The translations under genes and the position numbers were made by a program. Below, in pieces: positions 48,401 through 59,984 of a stretch of 64,000 bases of DNA. Every line of letters begins with the position of its first letter. Positions within the stretch are counted from its first letter, which is position 1. The stretch is from Lyophyllum atratum (Eukaryota > Basidiomycota > Agaricomycetes > Agaricales > Lyophyllaceae). The stretch covers positions 434,001 through 498,000 of the forward strand of contig JACGCN010000002.1 of assembly GCA_014905825.1 (NCBI GenBank), given 5' to 3'. The notes under the pieces were generated by a model. The model worked only from the letters and a program-made list of their open reading frames with translations, ran no database searches and was not told the origin of the DNA.

Positions 48401-48971
48401 TGATAACCTTGGGCGTAGGCGTCTAAAGATGGATGCATGGGAGGATGAACGATGAAAGAACGGTGAACGACTGACGGTGTGGGTAATCCCCCGATAAGGC
48501 TAGGAACCAACGGATGTCAACAATCCATCAGAACAGGACATGACTTTAGAATGACGGACCTGTGCGCTCATCTGAATACATCGGGGCGATGGCAGAAGCA
48601 CCATAGACAACATCCTGTTGCGTCTGCCAGACGCCGTTGTCCAACGCGTATCCTCCGCTCTCCTCTCGGCCTCTGGCTATGCGTGGGGTAGTCTGGTCCG
48701 GATAGACCTCCATACCCTGAGTGTAGTGGCGTGCGCCGTTCTCCGGTTTCCTTCGATCGTCGGGTCCGCCCCAACTTGCTGCCCTCAGATTGAATGAGGG
48801 TGTGTCGAAGGAGGGCCCATACACACCAACCTGCGGCCCATGAGGCTGTCCGTGGTGGTTCAAGGAAGCAGTGAGATTGGGAATTTGGGAGTTGAAAGCG
48901 TCCGAAGAAGCCTCGGGATTAAGAAGGGAATTTATGGAAGTTTTCTTTGCGAGGTCGGGACTCTGATTCAT
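45442..48971 (-). CDS. KDM3-type JmjC histone demethylase
   Basis: The N-terminal ~300 residues are disordered and nuclear-looking (PPPKRRSPDDEPAPPKAKRA). A Cys-rich region follows, with FPRCVACTRRWAGDTCRFQG, IRFFLRDAQMNIIG, and a finger CRLCGREACAECYATVHDL that ends in HSNPFFLQCTKRIEHTSRDF. The JmjC domain shows the iron and cofactor ligands: STRLHMDMADALNIMTYAA supplies His and Asp, and VFIPAGCAHQVANLADCVKV supplies the second His. VAVDFVSPENVERC then matches the KDM3/JHDM2 C-terminal fold. KDM3 enzymes remove mono- and dimethyl marks from H3K9 using Fe(II) and 2-oxoglutarate. The start is ATG 48971 (MNQSPDLAKKTSINSLLNPE), supported by an N-terminal motif common in fungal regulators. The tail is short and acidic (MSEDSEGE). 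Several introns; exon joins in the middle are approximate. Confidence 0.86.
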
Positions 48972-51577
48972 GGCACGCGGTGGTCGTGTGATGAGGGCGT
49001 CAAGCTCAGCGGTCCTGTGTGCGAGGAGGCTGGAACAGTTGGGGGAAATTGCACAAGTAAATAAATCTGTGCGCGGAGCTAGAACCTGGCCCTGGATTTC
49101 CGAAATGCACGTGGCACCCGTTTGTTCAACGTTGATTTCCACAAGGCTTCAAGCTTCAGTACGTAACTCTCAAGCACTAGAAGGGGGGGCAAGGGTGGCC
49201 TGTCCTTATATATATACCGCGTCCACCCCCACGGCTTGGAGCGACTTGGGGAAAGCGGACCTAATACAGCTTGGGTCCCCAGATTCAAAGCCTACCTCTG
49301 TATATTTACAGACCAAGGTTGCTTCGGATTCCTCAAGTTGGACACCTATTCACCCCGGTCTCCAGAAACACACATCCAACGCTTATGAACCTGTATTGGT
49401 TTCTGATGGTTCCATACCCAAGTGTCTCTGACGTGTCATGGTATCGGCCGACGTACAATGACGCCCAGGGAGATATCTCAGTCTTCGTCTAACCTTCGTG
49501 ATCCATATCATGATCTACGTTTCCTTACCCTTCTTCATCTCATACCTCGACAGATTGTGAATACCAACTACCGAGGCGTTTCTGCACCAAGCTCTACCTA
49601 CACATCAAATTACGTGTGCTCCTGGTGCCTCCTGGTGGGTCCGCTCGTAAAACATCGCTTTTGTCCTATACATCTCCAAAGCTTCAGCAAGGCGTCTCCA
49701 AACACTCCAAGTTATTCATTGCGCGATCTTGATCGTCGCATAACGCACCTTTTTCTGATCTTGTCGATCCGTTAACAAACCACGCTTCAAGGAGGCTATC
49801 CTTGACGGTCTGTTATCTACCTCTCGCTAGCTGGACATACATCTGAGTTGCATCTGACTGCATCGTATCCTATCGGCCGCTGAGTGTCCGACTTCCTCGT
49901 ATTTTGGACAACATCTCAAGCTATGATCAATTCTTCACCACGATGTATTTTTACTTCGTGTTCCCATGTCAAGCGCGGTATTGGAAGACAACACTGACGT
50001 AGCAACAGCGTCATCGTACGCAATCCCGGAACTGCCGACTCAAGAACGCACGCGATAGGCCGACATCAGCCTCTCCTCAGCTTGACGAAGCCAACAGAAA
50101 CGGTGAATCTAGGCACCATGCAGAGTTGCTGGCATGCAGATCCGCCTGCATAAATCCCTAACTAGCATCTCCATCGGCGATGTAACCTTGATATACAGAA
50201 AGTCAGTCGCGACATGTCACGGCGCCTTTCGAAATCTGAATTTTGGGTCTCTTCTGGAGTGCGTCGGAGGCCCTCGTCGTGGATAATGGACCGGAGAACG
50301 CTATTGGCCGAGATCGTAGTTGGACGGACTGTTCCTACTAAAGCCCGATGTAGATGGTACCCCCTGCCTGCATAGCTCGCTCTCACAATCGCAATCTATA
50401 GCTGGATTAGATTGTAAGCTTTCGCAATCAGCTGTAAACTTTTACGAGCCAAAACACGAAAAAGACAGTTTCAATAGCAGGTTTGTCTGAAGAGGACGTA
50501 CAAACCACTCAAAGGGACTGCCTGAGCACCTCCTGCACAAGACATGGAGTTCTTCGACGAAGTGCTTCGTGACAGAAGAAGGTACTCGTACGCTGACAGT
50601 CGAGTTCACGGTGCGCCGGTACCTGTCACGTTCACGGGAGGCGCGGCGAACCTTGTCCTGGGAGGCATGAGCAATCTCTCTGCGCCTGTTGAAACTGTCA
50701 CCACATCATGTCTTTTTCGTACTCTGATTCGAAAATAAAAAACTTTACAGCTGATTGCGAAAGCGTAGATTCTAGACTTCAGGTATCTCGGGTGGCGGGA
50801 TTTTGAAAGTCCTGTTCTACAAGTTGGTTTTCGAATGCAGGAAGATAATTTCGAAGTTGGTGTTCTTACCGGGGAGATGACAAGAATGCGAACGTAGCAT
50901 TGCCTCTGCCCGAGACTGTCAACGGGTTCCATGACGCGAGCGATCCGGCAGAGACGGTGAAAGAAGATCGGAGGTTGCCCTCATAGGCATTAAGAAGGAG
51001 CGTACCTTGACGTTGTTAAAGCCTCTCGAACTTGAACCAGTGTTGTTCAAGTCGGGTCGGCTGTGAGTCGGTGTAGTCGAGTCGAGACAGTCAGGTCAGC
51101 GCAGCCGACTAGTCGTGTCTTGAACTGGTAACTACGGCTGGCCACAAGGTGCCTCAATATCCTCGATTCGCATTTGGAGTTTGAAAGCCAACCTCAATGA
51201 CTCTCGGAGCGGGAAGCAGGTCTGTGGTGGGACAAGCTGGTCTTTACTGGGCGGCAATCAGAGAGGTGGGAGACAGTGTCTATTGGGCCCGCGAAACGGC
51301 ACGTCCTAGATAAGTTCGCAAACGCACCCATTGACAGTCAGGCCATGGGAATATAATGACGGGCTAGCACGGCGCGCAAAAATAAGCACAGATGGCAGGG
51401 TGGTGGAGGGGTGGACCTTTCGACGATGATTTGGTGGCCCAGCGGAGATCTGATCCTGGCCGTCAAAAGTATCGCACAGCCACATCTTATCTATCAGACG
51501 TCAAGGTTAGGGTGCGCCACGTGATGGTTGATGCCACCACGACTCTCCCCTCCTCCATCTATCTTTCATCATCCTCG
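48972..51577. other. Gene-poor 2.6 kb region with one MITE
   Basis: Between the divergent KDM3-like gene and a plus-strand hypothetical gene. Apart from the element at 50410-50772, no coding segment stands out; the 74- to 153-codon frames at 48970-49775 lack motifs and splice joins. Confidence 0.45.
50410..50772. mobile_element. Tc1/mariner-like MITE with terminal inverted repeats and TA flanks
   Basis: The left end (50410-50440) reads GATTGTAAGCTTTCGCAATC followed by AGCTGTAAA. The right end, on the reverse strand from 50772, reads GAATCTACGCTTTCGCAATC followed by AGCTGTAAA. Both outer ends abut TA, the duplication made by Tc1/mariner transposases. The inverted similarity continues inward with GAAAAAGACA and GTTTCAA on both sides. 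The element is 363 bp and has no transposase frame, so it is non-autonomous. A partial copy lies at 41505-41640. Confidence 0.8.
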
Positions 51578-52240
51578 ATGGCTTTACCGCAACCCGACTT
51601 TGCTCGCCTCTCTCAAAGCCTAACCGACGCCGCCGCTCAAATCTCGCTCATACCAAACATACCACATCCTGCCCCAGCACCCACCCTCGCACAGATTGAG
51701 GCAAGTTCCACCTTCGTCGCAATCTCGTTATCGAACGAAACTGATGCTCCCGTCGGTACAGCAAATCATCAACGACGCCGTCGGCAACATCCCCCGAGGC
51801 CCTACCCTCGCTGATATCCGGGCTGATATCCGGGCTGAATTCCGGATACTCCGGGATGAAATCGAGGTAAGTGCCACCCCCTAGCCTTGTCGCGATCTCA
51901 TTATCGAACGAGGCTGATGTTCCCATCCATATAGCTAACCATGGACAACGCCATGGGCAGGCTCGCTGTGCAGCTCTACAACAGTAGGTTGCCAAACGAA
52001 GCCCCACTTCGCTACCCACCCACCGTTCACATCGTGGCTGGAATGCCCCTTACGAAACAGGAGCTGTTCGGGCTTAATGGTGCGAGATACCATTGGTCGC
52101 TCCTTACCATGTTACTGATATTTTGGGCAGCCGCCGATTGTCAAACCACTGCCACCGCTCTCGGCCTCCCCGCTCTGGGTCCCAATCCGCTCGTGGCCCA
52201 ACGTCGTGCCCAGATTCAGGAACGCTTGGGCGCAATCTAG
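51578..52240 (+). CDS. Small agaricomycete hypothetical protein with duplicated intron
   Basis: Three exons (51578-51700, 51762-51866, 51935-52240) join in frame to about 175 residues. Exon 1 reads MALPQPDFARLSQSLTDAAA and exon 2 QIINDAVGNIPRGPTLADIR. Exon 2 includes a 12-bp tandem repeat giving ADIRADIRAEFR. Exon 3 ends LGLPALGPNPLVAQRRAQIQ. The pattern (short Pro-rich N-terminus, coiled segment, then a C-terminal helical block starting with an LxxLNG-like motif) fits a family I remember as common and unnamed in mushrooms; I cannot name a domain. Intron 1 would use a GC donor (GAG|GCAAGT). Introns 1 and 2 are clearly related to each other (see findings). No signal peptide or stable membrane span. 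Function unknown. Confidence 0.6.
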
Positions 52241-52540
52241 GCGGTGCTCGGGTCAGCAGGTGGCCTGGGGATTCTTTTCTGGATTTATTTGTACAGTCAG
52301 TGCTATCCATGTTGTGTCGTCCACCTCATGATCAAGTTCTTGGTTCTTAGGTTGTCTTCGTGCCCCACAACTACCACCATCGTCATCATCTCGCATTTCT
52401 CTTGCGGACATCTCGCTTGACGGCCCGAAGCTACAAATATTGTGAATAAGAGAGAGCGAACAGTGAATACCAAGTTTCGGATATTATTGGGAGCTAGGAT
52501 GAAGACAGAGGGTGGCAAACCACTTGTAGATGAACAATTT
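52241..52540. other. Intergenic upstream of duplicated promoter
   Basis: 300 bp with the 3' UTR of the small hypothetical gene. Nothing else supported. Confidence 0.5.
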
Positions 52541-53515
52541 TTGAAATGAGGGTTGAACGTTGATTTGCCGAGGGTGGCCAACGGCCCGATCGCGTGGGTG
52601 ATGCCAATCAACACTAAATATCGCGTACCTGCCACCGCTAGATGACGTTTTAGTAACTTTTACTTAAAGTTTACACCAACGACCTACAATTGCTCAGAAC
52701 TGCCTCAAAGTCTTCGCTTTTGCTTTGCTCGACTTCTGCTAAGCTTATCGTCTTCAAAATTTTCGAGCAAATCGTGACGGGCTCACCGTAAATGGAGCGT
52801 CACTGCGATGGCGGCGACGCGTCAAATGACCATGAAGCATCATCTACAGGTAAAATTTCCAACCCGACAACCGATTTTTTTTGGCACCTGAACGAGTTTT
52901 ATGTCAAATCTAGTGGAACTTCTACCTGATGCTCGACAGGACTGGGAAACGGCATGTCGCATTAATTATCATCCTGCCAGCGAATCAGTTATCAACCATA
53001 TTTCATTAGAAAATCGTTCGTACAGGTCTCCATAAATACGTGTACTTGGATGATATGGATGCATCGACTTCTCCTCCTGTGAGCTATAACGAACGCGTTA
53101 CGAAGGAAAATGATAGGGACGACCACGAACAAGCCATGGACATAGATACGAACATGGTAAGTTCGCTGCCTTTATACCTTCAAATAAGCGACTTAAACTC
53201 AGCCGTTAGGATGCACCTCCCGTAAATGGTGTTGCTTTTGGCAAGTTTAAAGCTGAGCCGCGTCATGAACTTCCTGTTGTCGTAAAGAAAATTGAGGATG
53301 TACTGTCTCTTATGTTTTGAACGACGTGCAGCTGGCAGGTTAATAATGATTACCTTACCACAGGAACCCACTCTTTCCGACTCGAAACCCAACGATCTAG
53401 AAGCCCACGCTGACACCGATTTTGTTCCAGAAGACGACGATGCCAACTTGACCATCGACGCATCTGATGCCAAGGGTCGTATGACACCTGTAAGTCAACT
53501 AATAGTGGATATATG
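52541..53515 (+). repeat. Copy B of inverted segmental duplication (promoter plus 5' exons)
   Basis: Matches 20440-21395 in inverse orientation through the promoter, start codon and first exons of the gene that follows. The upstream end is set where GAGGGTGGCCAACGGCCCGA and the flanking AAATCAACGTTCAA stop aligning. The downstream end lies in the intron after GGTCGTATGACACCT. Confidence 0.85.
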
Positions 53516-55958
53516 TATAATGAGAGATAACATGTAGTCTGAAGGCTTCGATTAAAGAGGAGCAACATGAAATATTCACCGCCGATGAAGCACCTGACGA
53601 GGGTGAAACGAAACATGGTATTAAGGTTCAGTTTTTGACGCCTTTCTCTTCCACGTTCGAAGCCTGACCCAAAACATCCAGGATGATTCTCCCGTTCCTT
53701 GGCTTGCCTACGGGAAGGTAAAGGCGGAGCCTCATTTTGACGTCGTGAAGAAAAAAGAAGAAGTATGTACTCTCCCTTATAGTACTTGTGAATATAATAC
53801 ACGTGCTCGTATTAATGTGGTCATAGGATATAGAACTCGCAGACTTGGGTCCTCCCGATGATCCACAGGTCAACAAGGATGATGTTTGTGAGCGCATTGT
53901 CGGAGACGGCGACGTGGACATGGATAACCCTGATCCCCAAGGTTGTATGACACCTGTAAGCCAGTCAATAACGGTGATATCGTTAGGACTGACCTATGAT
54001 ACCAAGGCTTTAAACGATGTGGAGCAACATGAAGTTCCTCATGCTGGGCACTCCTCGACTGAAGCTGACGAGGCTACTTCCACCGATGACAAGGTTCTAG
54101 TTCAAGGCCTTCTTTATTCCATGTCGAGCCCTCATCGCTGGTCTGTAGGACGCCTCTCTCATCCCCTGGCTTGCCTATGGGAAGTTCAAAGCTGAGCCTC
54201 GCCCCGTCGTGATCATTGTAAAAAAGATCGAAGAAGTCATTATTTGTCACGTTTCGAATAAGAAGCAAGTACGCATACTGAAATTATCCTAGGACATTGA
54301 CCTTGCACATTTGGGTCCTCCCGATCATCCACGTGTTGAAGCAGCCGACGGTGAGCACATCAGTGGAGATGAAGGCTTTGATGGAGGCGAGTTCAATGGA
54401 GGCGAGTTCAACGGAGGCGAAGTCAATGGAGACGAATTCAATGGAGACGGCGATGCGGCCACAAACAACCCCGCATCGCGAGGTCCCTCGCCAGTAAGCT
54501 ACCTAGTATCTTGCATATTGTGAAAACTAATGCGCAACTCGGAGGCTCCACTCAATGAGGAACAACCAGAAGCTCATCTGAACCGGCCTGCCTTGGTTCT
54601 TGCCAATGGCAATACCGTGATACAGAGAATACCGAAACGGCGCAGAGTTCTCATGGACGCCGTCGTTGTTCCCACTCTTCATGAGGTGTTCGGCGGATCT
54701 GTCATACGCGCAGAAGAGTCAAACAAGGAAATTGATGAGAGGCTGAGCAAACTGCAAAATGCGAGTCCTCGATTCCAATCTCCCTGCATTATTGTTTCTC
54801 AGTTCATTTTCTCTCACAGCCCAAAGTCAAAAAGAACGAAGGTCTCATGTTCAGCTATGATACTATTCGGGACCGCCTACGCCCTATTGGATTCGACCCA
54901 TATCCGGTCGAACTGGATATGGAAACCCGAGAGGTCATGGTTTCAAGGAAGTTCTTGTCGATGAACTACGGAGGAACTATGCAGCTAACCTTCCCCGAGA
55001 TTGGACCGAAGTTCCAAGCCTTGCATAACTACAGAAATTTCATGTGCCTGAGTCTCGAGTATCAATCCGGTGCTCCGCAAATGCCTGGGGCACCTGGGCT
55101 CTGGTTTAGCCCTATCGGTGAACTCACCAGCGGCGGAATGTCCTCCTCAGATCCGACTGTCTATACAGTCCTCACCCGAATTACAGACAGTCCCGCCTTA
55201 TGGCAGTACCAAGGGCAATATAAGTTAGGTGGAGCTATGTCATTTACGAAAGAAGAATGGGCCTCTGAGTCCGCGGCGGTGAGTTGTCCGGGCATCTTCT
55301 TCAAATGCCATACTAACGATTTTGATACCTGGCAGGTTCGATTAACTTGGGCACAAGTACTTAACGTCAAGCCTTGGGGCCGACCGACTGTGGCCCGTGT
55401 TTTCCTTCGAAAGACGTATGGAAAGAAATATACCGAAAAACAGTATGACAAAGTCATGGCCCAAAAACACATAGATGTTACCCCAGACGAGATCGGTCAG
55501 GCGTTTTTACGAGGCGAAGAGGTGTTTTCCGAGTTTGTCTCAAGCAAGCCAATGTTACTGATGTCTAACTCCAACAGTCGCTTGGTGTGTATACAATGAA
55601 GTGTGTTGGCTACAATGCCACGTTCCAACGAGAACTCGCTGCGAAATTCCCGGTCTGGGAACCGCCGCCTCCGAAACCCAAGGCCGGTGAAAAGCAGAAA
55701 AAGGTCAAGAAGACGCCACCAGGCCGTAAAGGAGCTATTAAGAAGGAGCCCAGAGATACCAAGGTCGGACAGAAACGGAAGCGGGCAGCCGTGGAGGTCT
55801 CAGACGATGGGTCAGATTCTGAGGATGGGGAACACGACAATGAGGACAAGGGCGAGGATGGGGGTCGGAAGGAGGACGATGAAGAGTCGGGAGAGGAAGA
55901 GGACAGGCCGTTCTACCAACATGGAGGGACACGATCACGTCCTATCGATGTTGCATGA
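52792..55958 (+). CDS. DUF6697-like protein with repeated acidic N-terminal module
   Basis: The start MERHCDGGDASNDHEASST and the next exons (YLDDMDASTSPPVSYNERVT, FGKFKAEPRHELPVVVKKIE, DAKGRMTP) copy the N-terminal module of the Spt5-like gene at 21.2 kb. The module is then repeated twice more: WLAYGKVKAEPHFDVVKKKE with ADLGPPDDPQVNKDD and QGCMTP, then LAYGKFKAEPRPVVIIVKKI with AHLGPPDHPRVEAAD. The C-terminal half is a globular domain: FSYDTIRDRLRPIGFDPYPV, ELDMETREVMVSRKFLSMNY, NFMCLSLEYQSGAPQMPG, LTWAQVLNVKPWGRPTVARV and MKCVGYNATFQRELAAKFP. From memory this resembles basidiomycete DUF6697, whose function is unknown. The tail is highly acidic (DDGSDSEDGEHDNEDKGEDG) and ends RSRPIDVA. Probably a nuclear protein. 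Confidence 0.75.
54383..54450 (+). repeat. 15-bp tandem repeat coding (GG-E-F-N)n
   Basis: Four to five imperfect copies of GGAGGCGAGTTCAAT in frame inside the third acidic module, coding GGEFNGGEFNGGEVNGDEFN. Likely expanded by replication slippage. Confidence 0.8.
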
Positions 55959-56314
55959 TCTCAGATCTGGCATGGCAGTGGGCTACGCATCTTATAATTC
56001 ATTTGCTCTTTCGCTCTTTCCTATCTCTACTTGACTTATATCTGCGTAATCTTATTATCTACACGAGGAGATCTTGAACTCGTATGATGGTCTTGGCCGT
56101 ATAACGTACGCAAGGCTTGAATCAGTCGATTGCTGCGGAGTAATACGTCCATCAGGATTGTTTGGCTGGGCTCTCCGGAGTCAACCGACTCATCGTTTGA
56201 CATGATGAGCACGTTGAAGCTCATCCGAGTCGGTTACAAGGCTGGTGCTTGCGACGAACGACGTCGAAGGCGTGTTGCGTGCCGTGTCTCTGGCCCTGTT
56301 TCCCATTGTCCGCC
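55959..56314. other. Short intergenic before MDR-family gene
   Basis: 356 bp holding the 3' UTR of the DUF6697-like gene and the promoter of the next gene in the same direction. No other feature. Confidence 0.5.
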
Positions 56315-59300
56315 ATGACAAAACCTACAATGCTGCAATCTCTTCTGGGCCGGCCCTCACAATCATATTCGTTTCCACAAGAAAAGGTGTATTACTCGAC
56401 GAAGCAAGACATGCTTCGCTTCGCGGCTGAGACCAGCCAGGAGGCACCATCTCAGGCCGCCCCCATGCACGACGATGCGAAGCCAAATGCTATTGTACGT
56501 ACTCATCGTTTTACATTAGCTTGAGCTGATAAGGAACCATATCAGAAACCAACAAATGACGTGAGAGCCCTAACCGATACCACAAGGCTTCCAATCACCG
56601 AACTCGACGACGACGACTACGACGACGGCGATTCTGACGACGACGTCTTTTACACCCCAAACACATCTCCTCGGACGTCCATGGCGTCGACAATAGCTGC
56701 ACCACTCCGGGCTCCAAGCCCTCTGGCTGTTCCTTCGACGAAAACGTCATTTACCCACGTAAACACCTCAACCACGTCGATCTCGTCTTCTGCTCTTGAT
56801 GCACATTCGTTATTCTCAATCGCAAACTCAGACTCCACTCTCATGACAAGTACAGTCCAGTCAGACTCGGCCCCACCTACAAATCGTTTGAAGACAAGTC
56901 GAGAATCGCCACAGGTCTCTAACGGCCATGCTAACCAAGAATGGGCCAAAGATGTCCGCTGGCTAGTCCCATCTGCTGCTAAAGCGACAACCACTCCTCG
57001 GAGACGACAGTCTACGAAGGTCGAGCCCCAGAATAAGTCTGTAACACGTACGAAACCCAACACCCCGATGTCCAAGACTATATCGAAGATGACACCTAGC
57101 ATCATGAGCAGCATGACCGCGCTTCTTGAAGAAGATGAGCTGCAAGACGGACACGACGTGCTCCATCATCCAAGAAGCAGTGTACTCATCTCCACATCTC
57201 GGCGATCTGGGCCCAGAAGCCGTATGTCATCCAATCCAAACCCCATCTCGACACCGCCCACCAGAGCCAAGGTCGCTCCCCCGAATATCATACAACGTCG
57301 CCGCTCGCGTTCTCTCGACCATGGATCCGCATCCCAGGCGTCGAGCTCGTCCTCTCACCAAACATCTACGTCATCCTCACACACACACTCGTCCCACAGG
57401 GTTTCGAAATATGCCTCCTCCTCGGCAGATCCGTATGACCGTACTTCTACATCTCTCCCGACGTTCACACTGGGCGACCTCCCTTCACATGGCACGCCAG
57501 GTTATACCTCGCTCGTCCTTCCGCGTGCCCCCGTACCTCTCTCACAGACCTTACATCGCCCGAAAGGCCTCTTCTCACAGAAGGACACGCATCGTGGCGC
57601 TAATATTGATGGGAAGGTTGATCTGACCCGAAATGGCATTGCACAGACGACTATGGCGAGTGTTGAGGTCGTTCGTGGGCTCAGCGGAGGGTCGTCGTCG
57701 TCTACGCCCAACACATCTCCTAGCAAGAAGCTCATGGGTCTGTTTCGTCGAGGCTCCGCACCCTCTGGACCGCGACCCGCTTTTGGTACGCAGAGCAGGA
57801 GCAGGGGCCAAAGCGAAGATGGGCTTGGAAAAGGGCAGGAGGTGTACTCTGAAGCCCCAGACTTGCCGCTCGGGTTCACATCGTACCGTACACCGCCCAA
57901 ATCTGTATCTAATGGGGGTGTGCTGGTGCAGGTATGGGCCGTTGGCGTTGACGGCCTCGACTGGCGGTTGGTGTTCGGGGGGAGTAGTGGAAGTGGTGGC
58001 GGACCGGCTCGTTCGCATACTTATATGACGCAGGAACCTCGGACGCCGCCAGGAACTCCGCCGAGCACACCGAAGAGGAGTGTCAGTTTGCGTTCGACGT
58101 TGGGCCGCTTTGGTGGTGCACAGCACCGATCGGGGGCGTCATCGCCCGGATCGCCAGGAACACAATCTCCGTCCGGGGCATCATATACGGCCGCAGGGGT
58201 TGGTTACATTCCCGGCAGGAGCTTCGTGGGAAGGGTGTTGGAGTGTGGATGGGAGGTAGGTGAGGAGGTCTGTAAGAAGGGAGAGTGGGTTGTTGGGTTG
58301 TTGGACTTGAAGAAGGTGAGCTGGCGGATATTTCTGTGTGCACTTCTGTAGTGTAAAAGTCTTTCGGGTTGACTTCTTCGATCATCACGCAGTCCTTTGA
58401 ATTCTACTGACATTCATTCTTACAGTGCGGCGCACTCACTGAATTTATCGTTGTCGACCGGCATCGTGTACACCGGGCTCCATATCCCCGAATACAAGAA
58501 GACGGACTAGCTGCATTATCGCTGGCGCCACCTATCACCGGCCCCCTTTCTGGTCAAGCTTCCTCAAATACAACACCACACGATACCCCTAGTCCTTCAA
58601 ACTCATCGCCATCGTCGTCTACGTTGCCCTCGCCGTCCCCATCCCGTAGTAACAGCACGAGGATACCAAGACCACACCTCTCACCTTTTTCCAGCGTAGA
58701 CCACGTAGGAAGCCAACGCCACCAAGCAACAGCGCTAAGCCTTGAAGAGCTTGCCCTCCTGCCCATATGTGGAATCCCAGCATACCGTGCAATACGAACC
58801 TTCGCCTTTGCGTTCTCTGACGGTTCCGTTGGCGATAGTGGTGATCTTTCCCGCCAGGAGACATTGCATGGCAAGGGACGAGCCAAAGAAGCGTACGACG
58901 GCACGAGGCAGAGACGAGTGCTTGTCTTAAGAGGGCATGATGGGGCAGGGGCGATCGCTGTGCAGATGCTCGTCCGGCGGGGTTGGCGGGTCTGCGTGCA
59001 TGTTCCCTTCGCGTGTCTAGCCTATGAGACAAGCGGCTTGGCTGAGGAAGTCAGTGATGGAAATGCAGCGGGGAGGCAGCTGAGGGATCAGTACTGCATG
59101 CGGAGAGTGGAGGAACGGGTTCGCGCTTGGGGTGGGGAAGAGGTTATTTTTGATGATGGGGAGATGGGAGATGGTGAGGATGAACGGGGGCCGGTGGTGA
59201 GGGTCATTGATCGGCTTTGTGGGGATGGTGACGTGTTTGATGCAGTGCTGGACACTGTTGGCGGAAAGGAGGTGTGGGAGGCGTCGGAGCGGCTTCTGAA

Positions 59301-59772
59301 GTCTGTCGGGTCAGATGCCCCGGGGATCGGCAGCGGGAGTGGGAGTGGGAAGAAGGAGAAGTCGAAGAAGGGAGGGATCGGCGTGAGGCACTTCACAACG
59401 CTTGTGGGCGACTCGCCTGGACGCACAATACCCAGTGCAGGCGACAATTTCAAGGCTGGGCTGAGGTCGCTCAACTTCGGCGGGGGTGGTAGGGCTGATG
59501 GAAAGAAGCTAGAAGGGAAGGTCGGGTATGCGTGGGTCAGTCATGCGCAAGATGTTGACTGGGAAGGAGAGAACATCAGGGAGACCCTTGGAGCGGTTTT
59601 GAAGACTGTTATCGATGGTGGCATTCGGCCCTGGGTGGGGGAGAATGTTGTTGAGGATGGGAGGGCCAAGGAGAGAGTGGTACCACTCGAGAAGGCACCG
59701 GGAGTGTTCGCTAGTAGCGACACGAGTATGGTGACGGATGGGGGTACGGTTGTGGTCAAGGTGGTTGGATAA
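56315..59772 (+). CDS. MDR-superfamily oxidoreductase-like protein with long disordered N-terminus
   Basis: Exons 56315-56494, 56546-58315 and 58426-59772 join in frame to 1098 residues. The N-terminal ~490 residues are low-complexity: an acidic run (DDDDYDDGDSDDD), Ser/Thr/Pro-rich stretches, and a conserved-looking NQEWAKDVRWLVPSAAK. After GFTSYRTPPKSVSNGGVLVQ a GroES-like fold follows (VWAVGVDGLDWRLVFG, GYIPGRSFVGRVLECGWEVG, KCGALTEFIVVDRHRVHRAP). A Rossmann segment comes next (RVLVLRGHDGAGAIAVQMLV, then DVFDAVLDTVGGKEVWEASE). The glycine motif is GHDGAGA, close to the GAxGGVG form. Zinc-ligand cysteines are absent, as in quinone-reductase-type MDRs. A loose parallel is yeast Ast1, an MDR-like protein that helps plasma-membrane ATPase targeting, but this is only an analogy. 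Substrate unknown. Confidence 0.82.
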
Positions 59773-59984
59773 CCTAACTTGGACCTTTGGCTTCTCATGC
59801 GACTCCATTTGAGTTGGTGGTGCATATCGGGGTGTTAAGCTTTCGATCTATACCTTTCACGGATGAAATGGTTATCAGTATGTGGTATACAGCTACAGTG
59901 GATAGGACTTGTGCAGGAGGAAGATATCTATGCTATAATAATATAATAATGTATACAAGTAGTAAATGAGGAGACCAGATGATA

